From: Austwickia chelonae
GTDB lineage: Bacteria; Actinomycetota; Actinomycetes; Actinomycetales; Dermatophilaceae
Assembly (NCBI RefSeq): GCF_003391095.1
Contig: NZ_CP031447.1
Span: 2,604,001 to 2,668,000, forward strand
Length of the DNA: 64,000 nucleotides
Direction of reading: 5' to 3'
The notes beneath the pieces were generated by a model that worked only from the letters and a program-made list of their open reading frames with translations, ran no database searches and was not told where the DNA came from. The translations under genes were made by a program, and so were the position numbers. This document shows, piece by piece, positions 53,990 to 62,520 of this stretch (position 1 is the stretch's first letter; every line of letters starts with the position of its first letter).

Positions 53990-54876
53990 CTGTCGGGCCA
54001 GGGAAGGCGCGGCAGGACCCCGTATCCACGAAGGAGAACACCATGGGTCTGCAGATCAACACCAACATCGCTGCGCTCAACAGCTACCGCAACCTGTCCA
54101 ATACGCAGGGTGCGACGCAGACGAGCCTAGAGCGTTTGTCTTCTGGTCTGCGTATTAACCGAGCCGCTGATGATGCTGCTGGTCTCGCGATCTCCGAGAA
54201 GCTGCGTGGTCAGGTCAGCGGTCTCAACCAGGCTGCTCGCAATGCCCAGGACGGTATCAGCCTGGTGCAGACGGCAGAAGGTGCCCTCGACGAGGTGCAC
54301 TCGATGCTGCAGCGTATGCGTACGCTGGCGGTTCAGTCGGCCAATGGCACCAACTCGACCACGAACCTTTCTCAGATCCAGTCCGAGGTCACCGCGCTGA
54401 ACTCGGAGATCGATGCGATCGGTAAGCGGACGAAGTTCAACGGTCTGGATGTCTTCACCACGGCGGCGTTCACCCTGCAGGTCGGGGCGAACTCCTCGGA
54501 CACCATGACCTTCGGCACCTCAGCACTGACCAGTGCGACACTCACGATTAACGCTCTGTCGATGACCACTGCAGGTGCGGCGATCGATGCGATCGACAAA
54601 GCCATCGATGCTGTGGCCACCACTCGCTCCAGCCTCGGTGCTGTCCAGAACCGTCTGGACCACGCGATCAAGAGCTTGGGTGTGTCCTCGGAGAACCTGG
54701 CCGCGTCCGAGTCCCGGATCCGTGACGCCGACATGGCCAAGGAAATGACGCAGTTCAGCCGCAACCAGATCCTGCAGCAAGCCGGTATCTCGATGCTGGC
54801 ACAGGCCAACCAGGCCCCGCAGTCGGTCCTCAAGCTCCTGGGCTGATCCGACACGCAGTGATCAACCAGTAGGGGG
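53990..54876 (+). repeat. 887-bp inverted repeat arm 2 (flagellin copy 2)
   Basis: Partner of 48108-48994; 4,995 bp lie between the arms. Confidence 0.85.
54043..54846 (+). CDS. fliC: Flagellin (copy 2)
   Basis: 267 residues, the same protein as copy 1 by eye over the full length. GAAGGAG precedes the ATG. The 5' half differs from copy 1 only at silent positions (more T at third positions), the 3' half is almost base-identical, which suggests continuing homogenisation. It has its own promoter and ends at a 42-bp palindrome. Confidence 0.97.
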   Translation: MGLQINTNIAALNSYRNLSNTQGATQTSLERLSSGLRINRAADDAAGLAISEKLRGQVSGLNQAARNAQDGISLVQTAEGALDEVHSMLQRMRTLAVQSANGTNSTTNLSQIQSEVTALNSEIDAIGKRTKFNGLDVFTTAAFTLQVGANSSDTMTFGTSALTSATLTINALSMTTAGAAIDAIDKAIDAVATTRSSLGAVQNRLDHAIKSLGVSSENLAASESRIRDADMAKEMTQFSRNQILQQAGISMLAQANQAPQSVLKLLG

Positions 54877-54906
54877 TGGGGGCGTACGCCCCCACCCCCT
54901 ACTGGT
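54865..54906. terminator. 42-bp perfect palindrome, bidirectional terminator
   Basis: ACCAGTAGGGGGTGGGGGCG followed directly by its complement, no loop bases. It covers the last codons and stop of the convergent glycosyltransferase gene as well as the flagellin 2 terminator. Confidence 0.75.
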
Positions 54907-55984
54907 GTGCCCTGCCGTAGGTCAGGGCGGCTCGGGCACGCAGTTCCACTTCGAGTGCCGCGGCCCGGGCGGCCTGATCCTGGTCGCCGATGCTCTCGTA
55001 GTAGGCATGGAGATTGTGGGCGGCCAGGAAGGACCCATGGCCGATGAGGGAGTTGTCTAGCTCTGGCCGGTCGCCGATCTCCAGGCAGCGTCGGAAGGAT
55101 GCTTCGATCAGGGGCAGGTGGGCGGCGGCTTTGTCCGGGTGGGCGAGGCTGTAGTCGAGGAGCATGTTGCCGAGGGTGAAGAACAGGTCCGGTGACCGGC
55201 TCCAGCGCTCCATCTCGGCATGGGCCAGGGCGAGCGCTTCGGTGAAGCGGCCGGCATCGGCGAGGCAGCCGAGGTAGCCGAGGAGGAGACCGTGCCGCCA
55301 GGGCGCCTCAGGGTCACCGTGACGATATCCGCGTTCGAAATGGGGTATGGCGGTGTCGTATTCGCCGAGGGTGCGGAGTTCTTCGGCGTACCGGAAGGAG
55401 TAGTAAGGCTCGTCAGGGGTGTCCTGGAGTTGCTTCTCCAGGAGGATCCGGTTGCGGCCGCTCTTGCCTTCCAGGAGGGTCGGCTCGTAACCGTCGTGAG
55501 CGATGACCAGTGGCGATGGCCAGGCTTTGAGGTCGTGCCAGGGTTGTTCGTGGATGCGGAAGCGGTAGCGGACCCCTCTGGGGAGGATCCGTATCGTGTT
55601 GACCGCGTAGGTGATCTGTCCGGTGGTGAGGTCTTCGATGTTCTCGCAGCGGGCGCTACCGACGTACCGGCGGTGGTCGTGGCGTAGGCCGGCCAGGGAG
55701 GTGCCGCCGTGGACGATCCACTCGTCGCTGTCGAGGACGAGGTTCCAGTCGGCGTCGGCGAGATCGAGGGCGTGGTTGCGGGCGGAGGAGAAGTCGTCCA
55801 CCCAGGGGAAGTGGTGGACCTCGGCGCCGGCGTCGCGGGCGATCTCGGGGGTGCCGTCGCCGGAGCCGGTGTCGACGACGATCATGCGGTCGACATACGG
55901 AGCGGCGCTGTCCAGGGCGCGTCGGATGGCGCGAGCTCCGTCCTTGACGATCATGGTCAGGACGAGGGTGAGCCTCGGAGTCAT
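54899..55984 (-). CDS. GT2-family glycosyltransferase with TPR-like C-terminus
   Basis: 361 residues. GT-A core: TMIVKDGARAI, DTGSGDGT, WVDDFSSARN and VLDSDEW as the metal-binding motif; C-terminal helical repeats from about 195. Related to the two GT2 proteins at 49090 and 50397. ATGA overlap with the GT32-like gene upstream; the two form one unit from the promoter at 56752. Confidence 0.85.
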   Translation of the reverse strand: MTPRLTLVLTMIVKDGARAIRRALDSAAPYVDRMIVVDTGSGDGTPEIARDAGAEVHHFPWVDDFSSARNHALDLADADWNLVLDSDEWIVHGGTSLAGLRHDHRRYVGSARCENIEDLTTGQITYAVNTIRILPRGVRYRFRIHEQPWHDLKAWPSPLVIAHDGYEPTLLEGKSGRNRILLEKQLQDTPDEPYYSFRYAEELRTLGEYDTAIPHFERGYRHGDPEAPWRHGLLLGYLGCLADAGRFTEALALAHAEMERWSRSPDLFFTLGNMLLDYSLAHPDKAAAHLPLIEASFRRCLEIGDRPELDNSLIGHGSFLAAHNLHAYYESIGDQDQAARAAALEVELRARAALTYGRAHQ

Positions 55985-56661
55985 GCGGATTCGCCCTGTT
56001 CGCCGCGACCGTAGCTGGAGATCTCGGCGTAGGCGTCCTTGCCGGGTTCGAGGTCGTTGTAGGTCGATCCGTAGAACTGTCGTGCGAAGACGGGGCCGGT
56101 GCCTGCATAGTCGGGGCCGGAGTGGAAGTCAGGAAGGAAGAGGTGGGCGGGCCAGACGGTGAGGGGATAGCGGTACTGCATCCAGATCTTGGTGGTCACG
56201 ACAGGTCCTGTGGTTTTCCAGGCGCGATCGTTCACGACGGTGTCCTTCTGGTGCAGATGATTGATCACAGCCGCGACATAGGGCGAGCGCGGCGTGGCAC
56301 CCATCACCCCGTTGGCCAGCATGCTGGGGATGTACAGCTCGTTGCTCCAGCAGGTGAAGTCGTCCGGTTCGATCACCCAGTCCTCGAGGGGTCGCACGCA
56401 GGCCGAGTCGGCGTCCAGGGCGAGTCCGCCATATTTGAAGAGGATCTCGTAGCGCATCAGGTCGGCGACGCCGCACAGTTCGTGGCCGAGCATCTGCTGG
56501 ATGTGACCGGCGTTGATCCAGTCGTGACCTTCCACGTCGTCGTTCCCCCAGAGGCGGATCTCGTAGGTGGGGTTGAGGCGACGCCAGGAGTCGATGCATC
56601 CGTCAGGACGTTTCGTGTCGTCTCCTACCCAGACGAAGTGCAGGGTCTTCGGCACGGCCAT
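55981..56661 (-). CDS. GT32-type glycosyltransferase (DXD sugar-binding family)
   Basis: 226 residues from the ATG at 56659-56661 with GAGGAG upstream. Begins IPKTLHFVW-like (here VPKTLHFVWVG), then DLMRYEILFKYGGLALDAD, with the DAD metal-binding motif, as in OCH1-like enzymes. Probably adds a sugar to the flagellin glycan. Confidence 0.85.
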   Translation of the reverse strand: MAVPKTLHFVWVGDDTKRPDGCIDSWRRLNPTYEIRLWGNDDVEGHDWINAGHIQQMLGHELCGVADLMRYEILFKYGGLALDADSACVRPLEDWVIEPDDFTCWSNELYIPSMLANGVMGATPRSPYVAAVINHLHQKDTVVNDRAWKTTGPVVTTKIWMQYRYPLTVWPAHLFLPDFHSGPDYAGTGPVFARQFYGSTYNDLEPGKDAYAEISSYGRGEQGESA

Positions 56662-56751
56662 GACGCTCCTCGTGACTGCAGCGGGGTGGTGTGTCGTGAC
56701 TCGCCACTCCCTCAATGTGTCGCCATTTCGGTTGTTGCAGAGTCGTTTCCC

Positions 56752-56778
56752 TCATCGACGTCGGCCACGAGCACTTGA
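56752..56778 (-). promoter_or_regulatory. FliA/sigma28-type promoter for the GT32-GT2 unit
   Basis: TCAAG, 14 bp, GTCGATGA. Leader about 83 nt. Divergent from the promoter at 56811. Confidence 0.55.
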
Positions 56779-56810
56779 ACGATTCGAGTTGCGTTCAGCC
56801 TTGGGGGCGC

Positions 56811-56837
56811 TCAGGAGCGGGGAACGGACGCCGATGA
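56811..56837 (+). promoter_or_regulatory. FliA/sigma28-type promoter for the GT-B gene at 56895
   Basis: TCAGG, 14 bp, GCCGATGA. Leader about 50 nt. Confidence 0.6.
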
Positions 56838-56894
56838 GGGCTTGGAACTCCGGCACCCGCTGTGGGTGCGGCTGAGGCAGGTCGAGGAGGTGGA

Positions 56895-57758
56895 GTGTCG
56901 ATCGAGGTGGTGGTCCCGTCGCCGGTGGAAGGGTTCATGCCCTCGGTGTTCGACTCGGTGGTCCTGTTCCTGTCGGGGGGATTCCACGATCTGGGGCTAC
57001 GCCCTCGGGTGGTCTCCGGCTTGCCCAGTGGGACCTGCCCGGCGGTGTTGTTGGCCCCGCACGTCCTCGAGGTGGATGCCATCGGCTCCCTGCCTGCCGA
57101 CACCATCCTCTACAACTTCGAACAGTTGGGGGACGAGGGGACCCGGCTTGTCTCACCCGAGATGGTCGAAGCGATGTCGGGTTGCACCGTGTGGGATTAC
57201 AGCCAACAGAATCTTCGGTTCTGGCGGGGGCGGGGCAGTCGTAGGTGTCTGGCGGTCCCCTTGGGGCATCACCGCATCATGGGCGGCTCGGTTCCTCGTG
57301 GCCGCCGTCCTCGGTACGACGTGGTCTTCTACGGTTCGATGAACGATCGTCGCCGTCAGGTCCTGGCCCAGTTGCAGGATCTGGGGCTGACTCTCGGACT
57401 GGTCAGCGGGTATTACGGCAGTGAATTGGACGAGGTCCTGGCCGAAGCCCGACTGGTGCTCAACATTCATTTCTACGAGACGGCGATCATGGAGATCGTT
57501 CGGCTCAGTCATTTGTGGGCCAACGAGGTACCGGTACTGACCGAGTTCGCTCCGGGCACGGAGAGTTTCTTCGGGATGGAGAACGACATCCCGACCGCCC
57601 GGTACGAGAAACTGGCTGATTCTGTGGCTGTGCTGCTGCGTTCAGGCACAGATCTGGACGATAGGGCTCGCCGCGCCAGGGCTGCTTATGCGCACCGAGC
57701 TCCGGCCGACCGGATCCTCGCGACAGCCCTCCGTGCCACGGCTGAGTTGGCCCGATGA
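56895..57758 (+). CDS. CgeB-like GT-B glycosyltransferase (paralogue of 51608)
   Basis: 287 residues from the GTG at 56895 with GGAGG at 56886. Shares with 51608 the blocks DTILYNFEQLG, WDYSQQN, DVVFYGSMNDRR and RLVLNIHFYE...VRLSHLWANEVPVL. Likely duplicate of the same transferase now working in a second unit. Followed after 46 bp by the broken radical SAM gene. Confidence 0.75.
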   Translation: MSIEVVVPSPVEGFMPSVFDSVVLFLSGGFHDLGLRPRVVSGLPSGTCPAVLLAPHVLEVDAIGSLPADTILYNFEQLGDEGTRLVSPEMVEAMSGCTVWDYSQQNLRFWRGRGSRRCLAVPLGHHRIMGGSVPRGRRPRYDVVFYGSMNDRRRQVLAQLQDLGLTLGLVSGYYGSELDEVLAEARLVLNIHFYETAIMEIVRLSHLWANEVPVLTEFAPGTESFFGMENDIPTARYEKLADSVAVLLRSGTDLDDRARRARAAYAHRAPADRILATALRATAELAR

Positions 57759-57804
57759 CCGCTGCCATCAGTCTCCCGCCGACAGTCATCCACAGGAGTC
57801 GTCG

Positions 57805-58480
57805 ATGCTCTACGTGATCGAGATCTGCGGCACCTGTAATCTGCGCTGTCCGTCCTGTGCGGTGGGGAACATGGACGCGGGCTCGCTCACCGGTCTGCGC
57901 CCGAAGGGTTTCATGGATCCGGATCGACCTGTTGCCGGTGCTTCGTGCCGAGCCCACGTTGTTCCGGGTGTCATTGTCCGGGGCGACCAATGACACGTAC
58001 CGGAAGAACCATGTGCGCGGGGACATCAACCTGGTGTTCTCGAATCTCTACCGGATCCGCCATCATCTCGATGCGTTGAAGAAGCCCACCGGTCGTGAGC
58101 ATCGAACCCGTGTCCAGCTGCTCTACCACCTCTATCGTGACAACTGCGGTGACGACCTGGCCCGCATGCATGCTCTTTGCCAGGAGCTGGATTTCGAGCT
58201 GCATCCGATCCTGGCCTATCTGACGCCGCTCGAGCGGGTCGCCCGCGTGTTGAACGATCTGGGGACGATGACGCCGAAGGACTTCGCCCATCCCGTCCGG
58301 ATGTCATCGCTTGACCGGACGTCTTGTCGGTTTTCAACCCTTCGCCGGCTGCCTTGCTGAAGGAGCCCTCATGCCTGTACCGCTTTCCCGGAGCGCAGCG
58401 AAGCGTCGTGCACTGCGCGATTTCGTCGCATATCTCGACTCCCGTCGTATCGCGGGTGGTGGGAGTCACCAGGAGCCCCT
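57805..58480 (+). pseudogene. Radical SAM protein remnant
   Basis: ATG at 57805 with AGGAG upstream. The first 40 codons give MLYVIEICGTCNLRCPSC with the CxxxCxxC cluster motif. Around 57925 the frame shifts and a stretch of roughly 70 residues expected between the cluster motif and VSLSGATNDTY is missing. The second frame continues with LYRIRHHLDAL and HLYRDNCGDDLARMHALC to about 58290 and then degenerates, with stops. Intact relatives are found in glycan and peptide modification clusters. Confidence 0.7.
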
Positions 58481-58532
58481 CAAGGTGGGCAGGTCATCGA
58501 CTGATGAGGCTGGCCTGTCTTCACGAACCCGG

Positions 58533-59597
58533 TCAGCGACCGGCAAGGATCTCCTGCGCCGAGGACCAAAATCGAGCCCGTAGTTCAAAACGCACCTGTT
58601 CAGGAACGTCATAGACCTGGATCTCGTCAGAGAGGTCGAGCAGCAGAGCCCTATCGATCTCCGAGGGGATCGAGGGCTGCCCGGCCCACAACCTGCGGAC
58701 GTCCTCGCTACTGGCAGCTTGCTGCCAGACCTGGAGAACCCGTTGGACGACCCGGTCGATCTCTTCCGCGTAGTGCGGCCCGGTGCCGTTCTCAGCTGAA
58801 GGGATTCCTTCGGTGGGGCGCCCGGTCTCGCTCGAGTAGACCTGAACCGAGGAGGGATCTGTCGGGGACGGTGGGGGCGCGAAGAGCGGCGGAGTACTGT
58901 CACGCACGAGGTCGGCGAGGGCTTTCGGGCTGGGGACGGCCACGCTGTCGACAGGGTTTCGGTGCGGGGTCGATGTCGTAGCGTCGGTCGGCGTCATGGC
59001 TACGGTGGTCTGCGGCAGGACGGAGCCGGTAGGTGTCACAGGAAGGCCGGTCCTGCGGGTCACCGTATCGTCCACGAGCTCAGAGGGGAGGAGGAGCACC
59101 TCATCGACGGTGAGTCGCAGGTGGTGGGCGAGTCCGTGGGCTCGCCCTCGAATGTCGGCAACGGAGACGGCGACGACCTGGACTCCGAAGGCTTGGGCTT
59201 CTTCCACAGCTTCGCTGAGGTCGTCGTCCCCGGAGATGAGGTAGGCGACGTCGATGCTGCCGGTGCGGGCGTGGGCGACGAGGTCGAGACCGAGACGCAG
59301 ATCGACGCCCTTCTGTTCGCCGCTGGGCGAGAGCCGACCGAGTCTGAGCTTCACCTTGGGCAGCACGCCGATCATTTCCTGTTCGGCGGTGATCTGGCCA
59401 CGGCTGGGTGCAGAGTCGTACCACAGGGTCCTCAGGAGCGGCAGTCCACAGTGACCGCTGAGGAATTCTCCGATACCTCCGACGAGTTTTCGGTGATCTA
59501 CCACGATCCCGGATCGCAGTGAGGAACCACTGACTCGGGTGGCAACGGAGGCGAGTAGATATCCGGCGTCGGCGTAGACAGCACAGCAGGAACGCAT
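58533..59597 (-). CDS. NYN-domain protein
   Basis: 354 residues from the ATG at 59595-59597 (an alternative start lies 16 codons upstream). Residues 1 to about 185 fit the NYN/LabA PIN-like fold: VYADAGYLL at the start, KGVDLRLGLDL and ISGDDDLSEAVEEAQAFGV with the acidic residues of the active site. The rest is a Pro/Thr-rich linker and a helical C-terminus. Such proteins are putative RNases. No tie to motility seen apart from position. Confidence 0.75.
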   Translation of the reverse strand: MRSCCAVYADAGYLLASVATRVSGSSLRSGIVVDHRKLVGGIGEFLSGHCGLPLLRTLWYDSAPSRGQITAEQEMIGVLPKVKLRLGRLSPSGEQKGVDLRLGLDLVAHARTGSIDVAYLISGDDDLSEAVEEAQAFGVQVVAVSVADIRGRAHGLAHHLRLTVDEVLLLPSELVDDTVTRRTGLPVTPTGSVLPQTTVAMTPTDATTSTPHRNPVDSVAVPSPKALADLVRDSTPPLFAPPPSPTDPSSVQVYSSETGRPTEGIPSAENGTGPHYAEEIDRVVQRVLQVWQQAASSEDVRRLWAGQPSIPSEIDRALLLDLSDEIQVYDVPEQVRFELRARFWSSAQEILAGR

Positions 59598-59660
59598 GGT
59601 GACAGTCTCCCTCACAAATCGAATCGCCGTGGCCCCTCCTGACAACCGTCCAAGACAGCC

Positions 59661-59703
59661 CGAGGGCCCTTACCGCTGGTTGTTCCGGCGGTAAGGGCCC
59701 TCG
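59661..59703 (-). terminator. 16-bp hairpin after sigma factor copy 1
   Basis: CGAGGGCCCTTACCGC and its complement around 11 bases, 140 bp after the sigma gene stop and before the NYN gene. Confidence 0.65.
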
Positions 59704-59843
59704 CTGGCGCTGTGTGACCGCACCGTTGATGTGGCGGATTCTTGGCTCAGGTTCTACGTCGTTCCCGTCACCTTGGAGCATCCGTCAGTACGCTCGTCTC
59801 AGGTCCGGGGCCTCAGGCCCTCCGCAACCGACGAGTGCGCAGA

Positions 59844-60752
59844 TCAGGCCGAACGGACCGTGCCATTGTCGACGCGGGTGTCGCTGGGCGTCTCCGTGCT
59901 GGTGGGCATGGAGATCCGATCCTTGTAGGAGGAGCGGGTCGCGATCTGCGCGTAATAAGCAGCCTTACGCCGCGCCACCGCACCACCAGCATTCCCCGCA
60001 GGCTCCACCAACGCCGGATCCAACTGCGAATTCATCCCCTCACGCAACAACTTCAACGCCTCAGCCCGCATCTGACTGATCCGCGACTCCGTCACACCCA
60101 ACTCCGACGCCAACTCCCGCATCGGACGATCCTCGAAGAAACACCCCCGAATCACCACCTGAAGACGCTCAGGCAGGACTTCGACGGCATCGCGCAGGTA
60201 GGCCTGACGTTCGCGAGCGATGAGAGCGGCTTCCGGCGTGTCCCTGGTCGAGGGCAGGACGGAATCGGCGCCCACCGTGTCGGTAATCACGTCCAAACGC
60301 AACACCACACTCGAATGCAGATCCGCATCCAAACGCTCCAACTCAGCGACCTCAACACCCATCGCCGCAGCCGTCTCCACATCCGACGGACGACGACCCA
60401 ATGCCGCCGCCAACTCGTCATGCACGGCATCACGCTTACGCACCTTCGCACGCAACGAACGCGTCGCCCAGTCAGCACTACGCAACTCGTCCAACAACGC
60501 ACCACGGATACGACGCACCGCATACCGGCCGAAGGGCACCCCCAACGACGCATCAAAACTCCGCGCAGCCATCGCCAACGCCGCCATACCGGCCGACACC
60601 AGATCATCCGTATACACATGGCCGGGCAAGCGCGAAGAAATAGCCCTTACTTCGAAGTGCACCAGTGGCAAATGCTCACGGCACATCGTGTCGATGTCGA
60701 CCTCTACTGCAGGGAGGTCCTTACTGGCGGGAAAGGATTCTGAAGCGGTCAC
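59844..60752 (-). CDS. fliA: FliA/WhiG-type RNA polymerase sigma factor (copy 1)
   Basis: 302 residues, GTG start without a visible ribosome binding site; an ATG 22 codons in is an alternative. Region 2 (TDDLVSAGMAALAMAARSFD...FGRYAVRRIRGALLDELR), region 3, and region 4 (LPERLQVVIRGCFFEDRPMRELA then VTESRISQMRAEAL) are all present. A 60-residue tail follows region 4. FliA-type factors read late flagellar genes; promoters of that type are all over the window. Two long blocks are base-identical to copy 2. Leu is mostly TTG and Arg CGT inside those blocks, unlike the neighbours. Confidence 0.92.
   Translation of the reverse strand: MTASESFPASKDLPAVEVDIDTMCREHLPLVHFEVRAISSRLPGHVYTDDLVSAGMAALAMAARSFDASLGVPFGRYAVRRIRGALLDELRSADWATRSLRAKVRKRDAVHDELAAALGRRPSDVETAAAMGVEVAELERLDADLHSSVVLRLDVITDTVGADSVLPSTRDTPEAALIARERQAYLRDAVEVLPERLQVVIRGCFFEDRPMRELASELGVTESRISQMRAEALKLLREGMNSQLDPALVEPAGNAGGAVARRKAAYYAQIATRSSYKDRISMPTSTETPSDTRVDNGTVRSA
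59920..60626 (-). repeat. Direct repeat arm 1 of the sigma factor pair
   Basis: Blocks 59920-60185 (266 bp) and 60265-60626 (362 bp) read identical to 61691-61956 and 62036-62397, at a constant offset of 1,771 bp; the 79 bp between them are diverged. Confidence 0.85.
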
Positions 60753-61046
60753 AACAAATAAGTTAAGGAAACGGTAAAGATTCCCCCAAGGCTCGTCTGA
60801 ATGGTGAGAACTCGCAGGTCAATCCATCATACTTCTCAGTCACTGCAGTTTTTGGACGGTCGCCTAGATGCAACCAAGGTACTCCAGAAAAGGCTTGCGC
60901 AAGCCTCTCACCAGAGCTTTTAACGAGCGGTCGTTCAGTACATGCGAATACATCTCGGACGATCGTCCGTAAAGTCTTTACCGTCATTCAGTAAGCGCTA
61001 AAGAACTCTCTCGGCACACCACGCAGGTATAGATATCCGGCAACAC
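60753..61046. promoter_or_regulatory. Leader of sigma copy 1 with palindromes
   Basis: No convincing gene. AGGCTTGCGCAAGCCT is a perfect 16-bp palindrome at 60891-60906 and CGGACGATCGTCCG a 14-bp one at 60956-60969. ACATCTCGGACGATCG resembles ACATTCGGACGACCG upstream of sigma copy 2, so both genes may share a regulator. Confidence 0.4.
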
Positions 61047-61092
61047 AAAAAACCTCCCGGCGGCGGGGCTGTGCCCGCACACCGCCGGGAGG
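61047..61092 (-). terminator. Strong Rho-independent terminator
   Basis: Read leftward: 11-bp stem CCTCCCGGCGG/CCGCCGGGAGG with an inner GGGC/GCCC pair, then six T. It ends a leftward transcript, either the sigma copy 2 message or a separate RNA. Confidence 0.8.
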
Positions 61093-61629
61093 CTCCTGGA
61101 TGCCAGCCGGGGGGCCTGGCCGGAGCGGAGTCACCTCCGCCCCTCCTCCGTGAACCTCGGAGCAGACATACTGCTCCGGCCCTGCATCAGGACGGCTGGG
61201 AGACCGGCCTGCGTCGGCATCTCGGCAGTGGGGCTGCCTCGATGCCTGCCGGGGCATCCTGGGGAAGATGCCTTCGGCTGTCGGATCGCCCTGGGGAAGG
61301 CCTCACCGACATGGCGACCAGTGGGGACTGGTCGCAGATCACGAACGGTGGGGGCCGTCGTGATCCGTCTGTCCCTCGTCATTTCCTCATGACGAGGAGG
61401 TCTGTTCCGAAGAGAAAGGGTCCGCCCTGGCCCCCGGTGCCTTCCCGTAGGCAGGCGCTGTTCAGGGTTTCCCTCAGCTCCCTATCGTCCGATATACAGA
61501 CGACTTGAGCAGAAGTCCTGAACAAAACTTCTATCGCCGGGATAGGCCAGGAAACACCCTGTGACGACAGCACGCTCATCCCATGACTCGTCGAGAACAC
61601 CGATCCGAACGGCTAGGCACCGGACCGAC
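61093..61629 (-). other. 537-bp region before the terminator: possible structured RNA or small coupled ORFs
   Basis: Leftward transcript region rich in hairpins, such as GACCAGTCCCCACTGGTC near 61317-61334 and CGGAGGTGACTCCG near 61125. Two small frames, 61379-61600 (73 codons) and 61131-61382 (83 codons), overlap as ATGA, but neither has a known motif and third-position GC is low for this genome. Could be a 3' UTR, a non-coding RNA or a decayed gene. Confidence 0.35.
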
Positions 61630-62520
61630 TCAGCCCACCGCGTCACGTGAAGTCGGCGCTATTCCTTCTTCCGCCAGGGCGCGTAGGCGCTCCTTGTAGG
61701 AGGAGCGGGTCGCGATCTGCGCGTAATAAGCAGCCTTACGCCGCGCCACCGCACCACCAGCATTCCCCGCAGGCTCCACCAACGCCGGATCCAACTGCGA
61801 ATTCATCCCCTCACGCAACAACTTCAACGCCTCAGCCCGCATCTGACTGATCCGCGACTCCGTCACACCCAACTCCGACGCCAACTCCCGCATCGGACGA
61901 TCCTCGAAGAAACACCCCCGAATCACCACCTGAAGACGCTCAGGCAGGACTTCGACAGCGTCACGCAGGTAGGAGTGCCGCTCCCTGGTCAGGATCGTCT
62001 CTTCGGGAGTCGGTTCACGCGAGGGCAGGACGGAGTCGGCGCCCACCGTGTCGGTAATCACGTCCAAACGCAACACCACACTCGAATGCAGATCCGCATC
62101 CAAACGCTCCAACTCAGCGACCTCAACACCCATCGCCGCAGCCGTCTCCACATCCGACGGACGACGACCCAATGCCGCCGCCAACTCGTCATGCACGGCA
62201 TCACGCTTACGCACCTTCGCACGCAACGAACGCGTCGCCCAGTCAGCACTACGCAACTCGTCCAACAACGCACCACGGATACGACGCACCGCATACCGGC
62301 CGAAGGGCACCCCCAACGACGCATCAAAACTCCGCGCAGCCATCGCCAACGCCGCCATACCGGCCGACACCAGATCATCCGTATACACATGGCCGGGAAT
62401 CCGTAGCGAAATCGCTCGGACTTCGAAAAACACCAAAGCGAGGTGTTCCCTACACAACTCATCGACATGATCCCCCGAGGAGTTCTCCACCGAGAGGCCC
62501 CCCTTGCCTGCTGTAGTCAC
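61630..62520 (-). CDS. fliA: FliA/WhiG-type RNA polymerase sigma factor (copy 2)
   Basis: 296 residues, GTG start, no visible ribosome binding site. Same domain order as copy 1; the central 240 residues are nearly the same apart from a short linker after SVLPS, while the first 30 and last 22 residues differ. The shared DNA-binding regions imply the same promoters, and the different ends suggest different control, for instance by an anti-sigma factor such as FlgM (not seen in the window). Confidence 0.92.
   Translation of the reverse strand: MTTAGKGGLSVENSSGDHVDELCREHLALVFFEVRAISLRIPGHVYTDDLVSAGMAALAMAARSFDASLGVPFGRYAVRRIRGALLDELRSADWATRSLRAKVRKRDAVHDELAAALGRRPSDVETAAAMGVEVAELERLDADLHSSVVLRLDVITDTVGADSVLPSREPTPEETILTRERHSYLRDAVEVLPERLQVVIRGCFFEDRPMRELASELGVTESRISQMRAEALKLLREGMNSQLDPALVEPAGNAGGAVARRKAAYYAQIATRSSYKERLRALAEEGIAPTSRDAVG
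61691..62397 (-). repeat. Direct repeat arm 2 of the sigma factor pair
   Basis: Partner of 59920-60626. Recombination between the arms would delete 1,771 bp and leave one intact hybrid sigma gene. Confidence 0.85.

Noticed and set aside
60763-60987. 74-codon minus-strand frame upstream of sigma copy 1
   Set aside because: Covers palindromes and probable promoter region; no ribosome binding site or recognisable motif.
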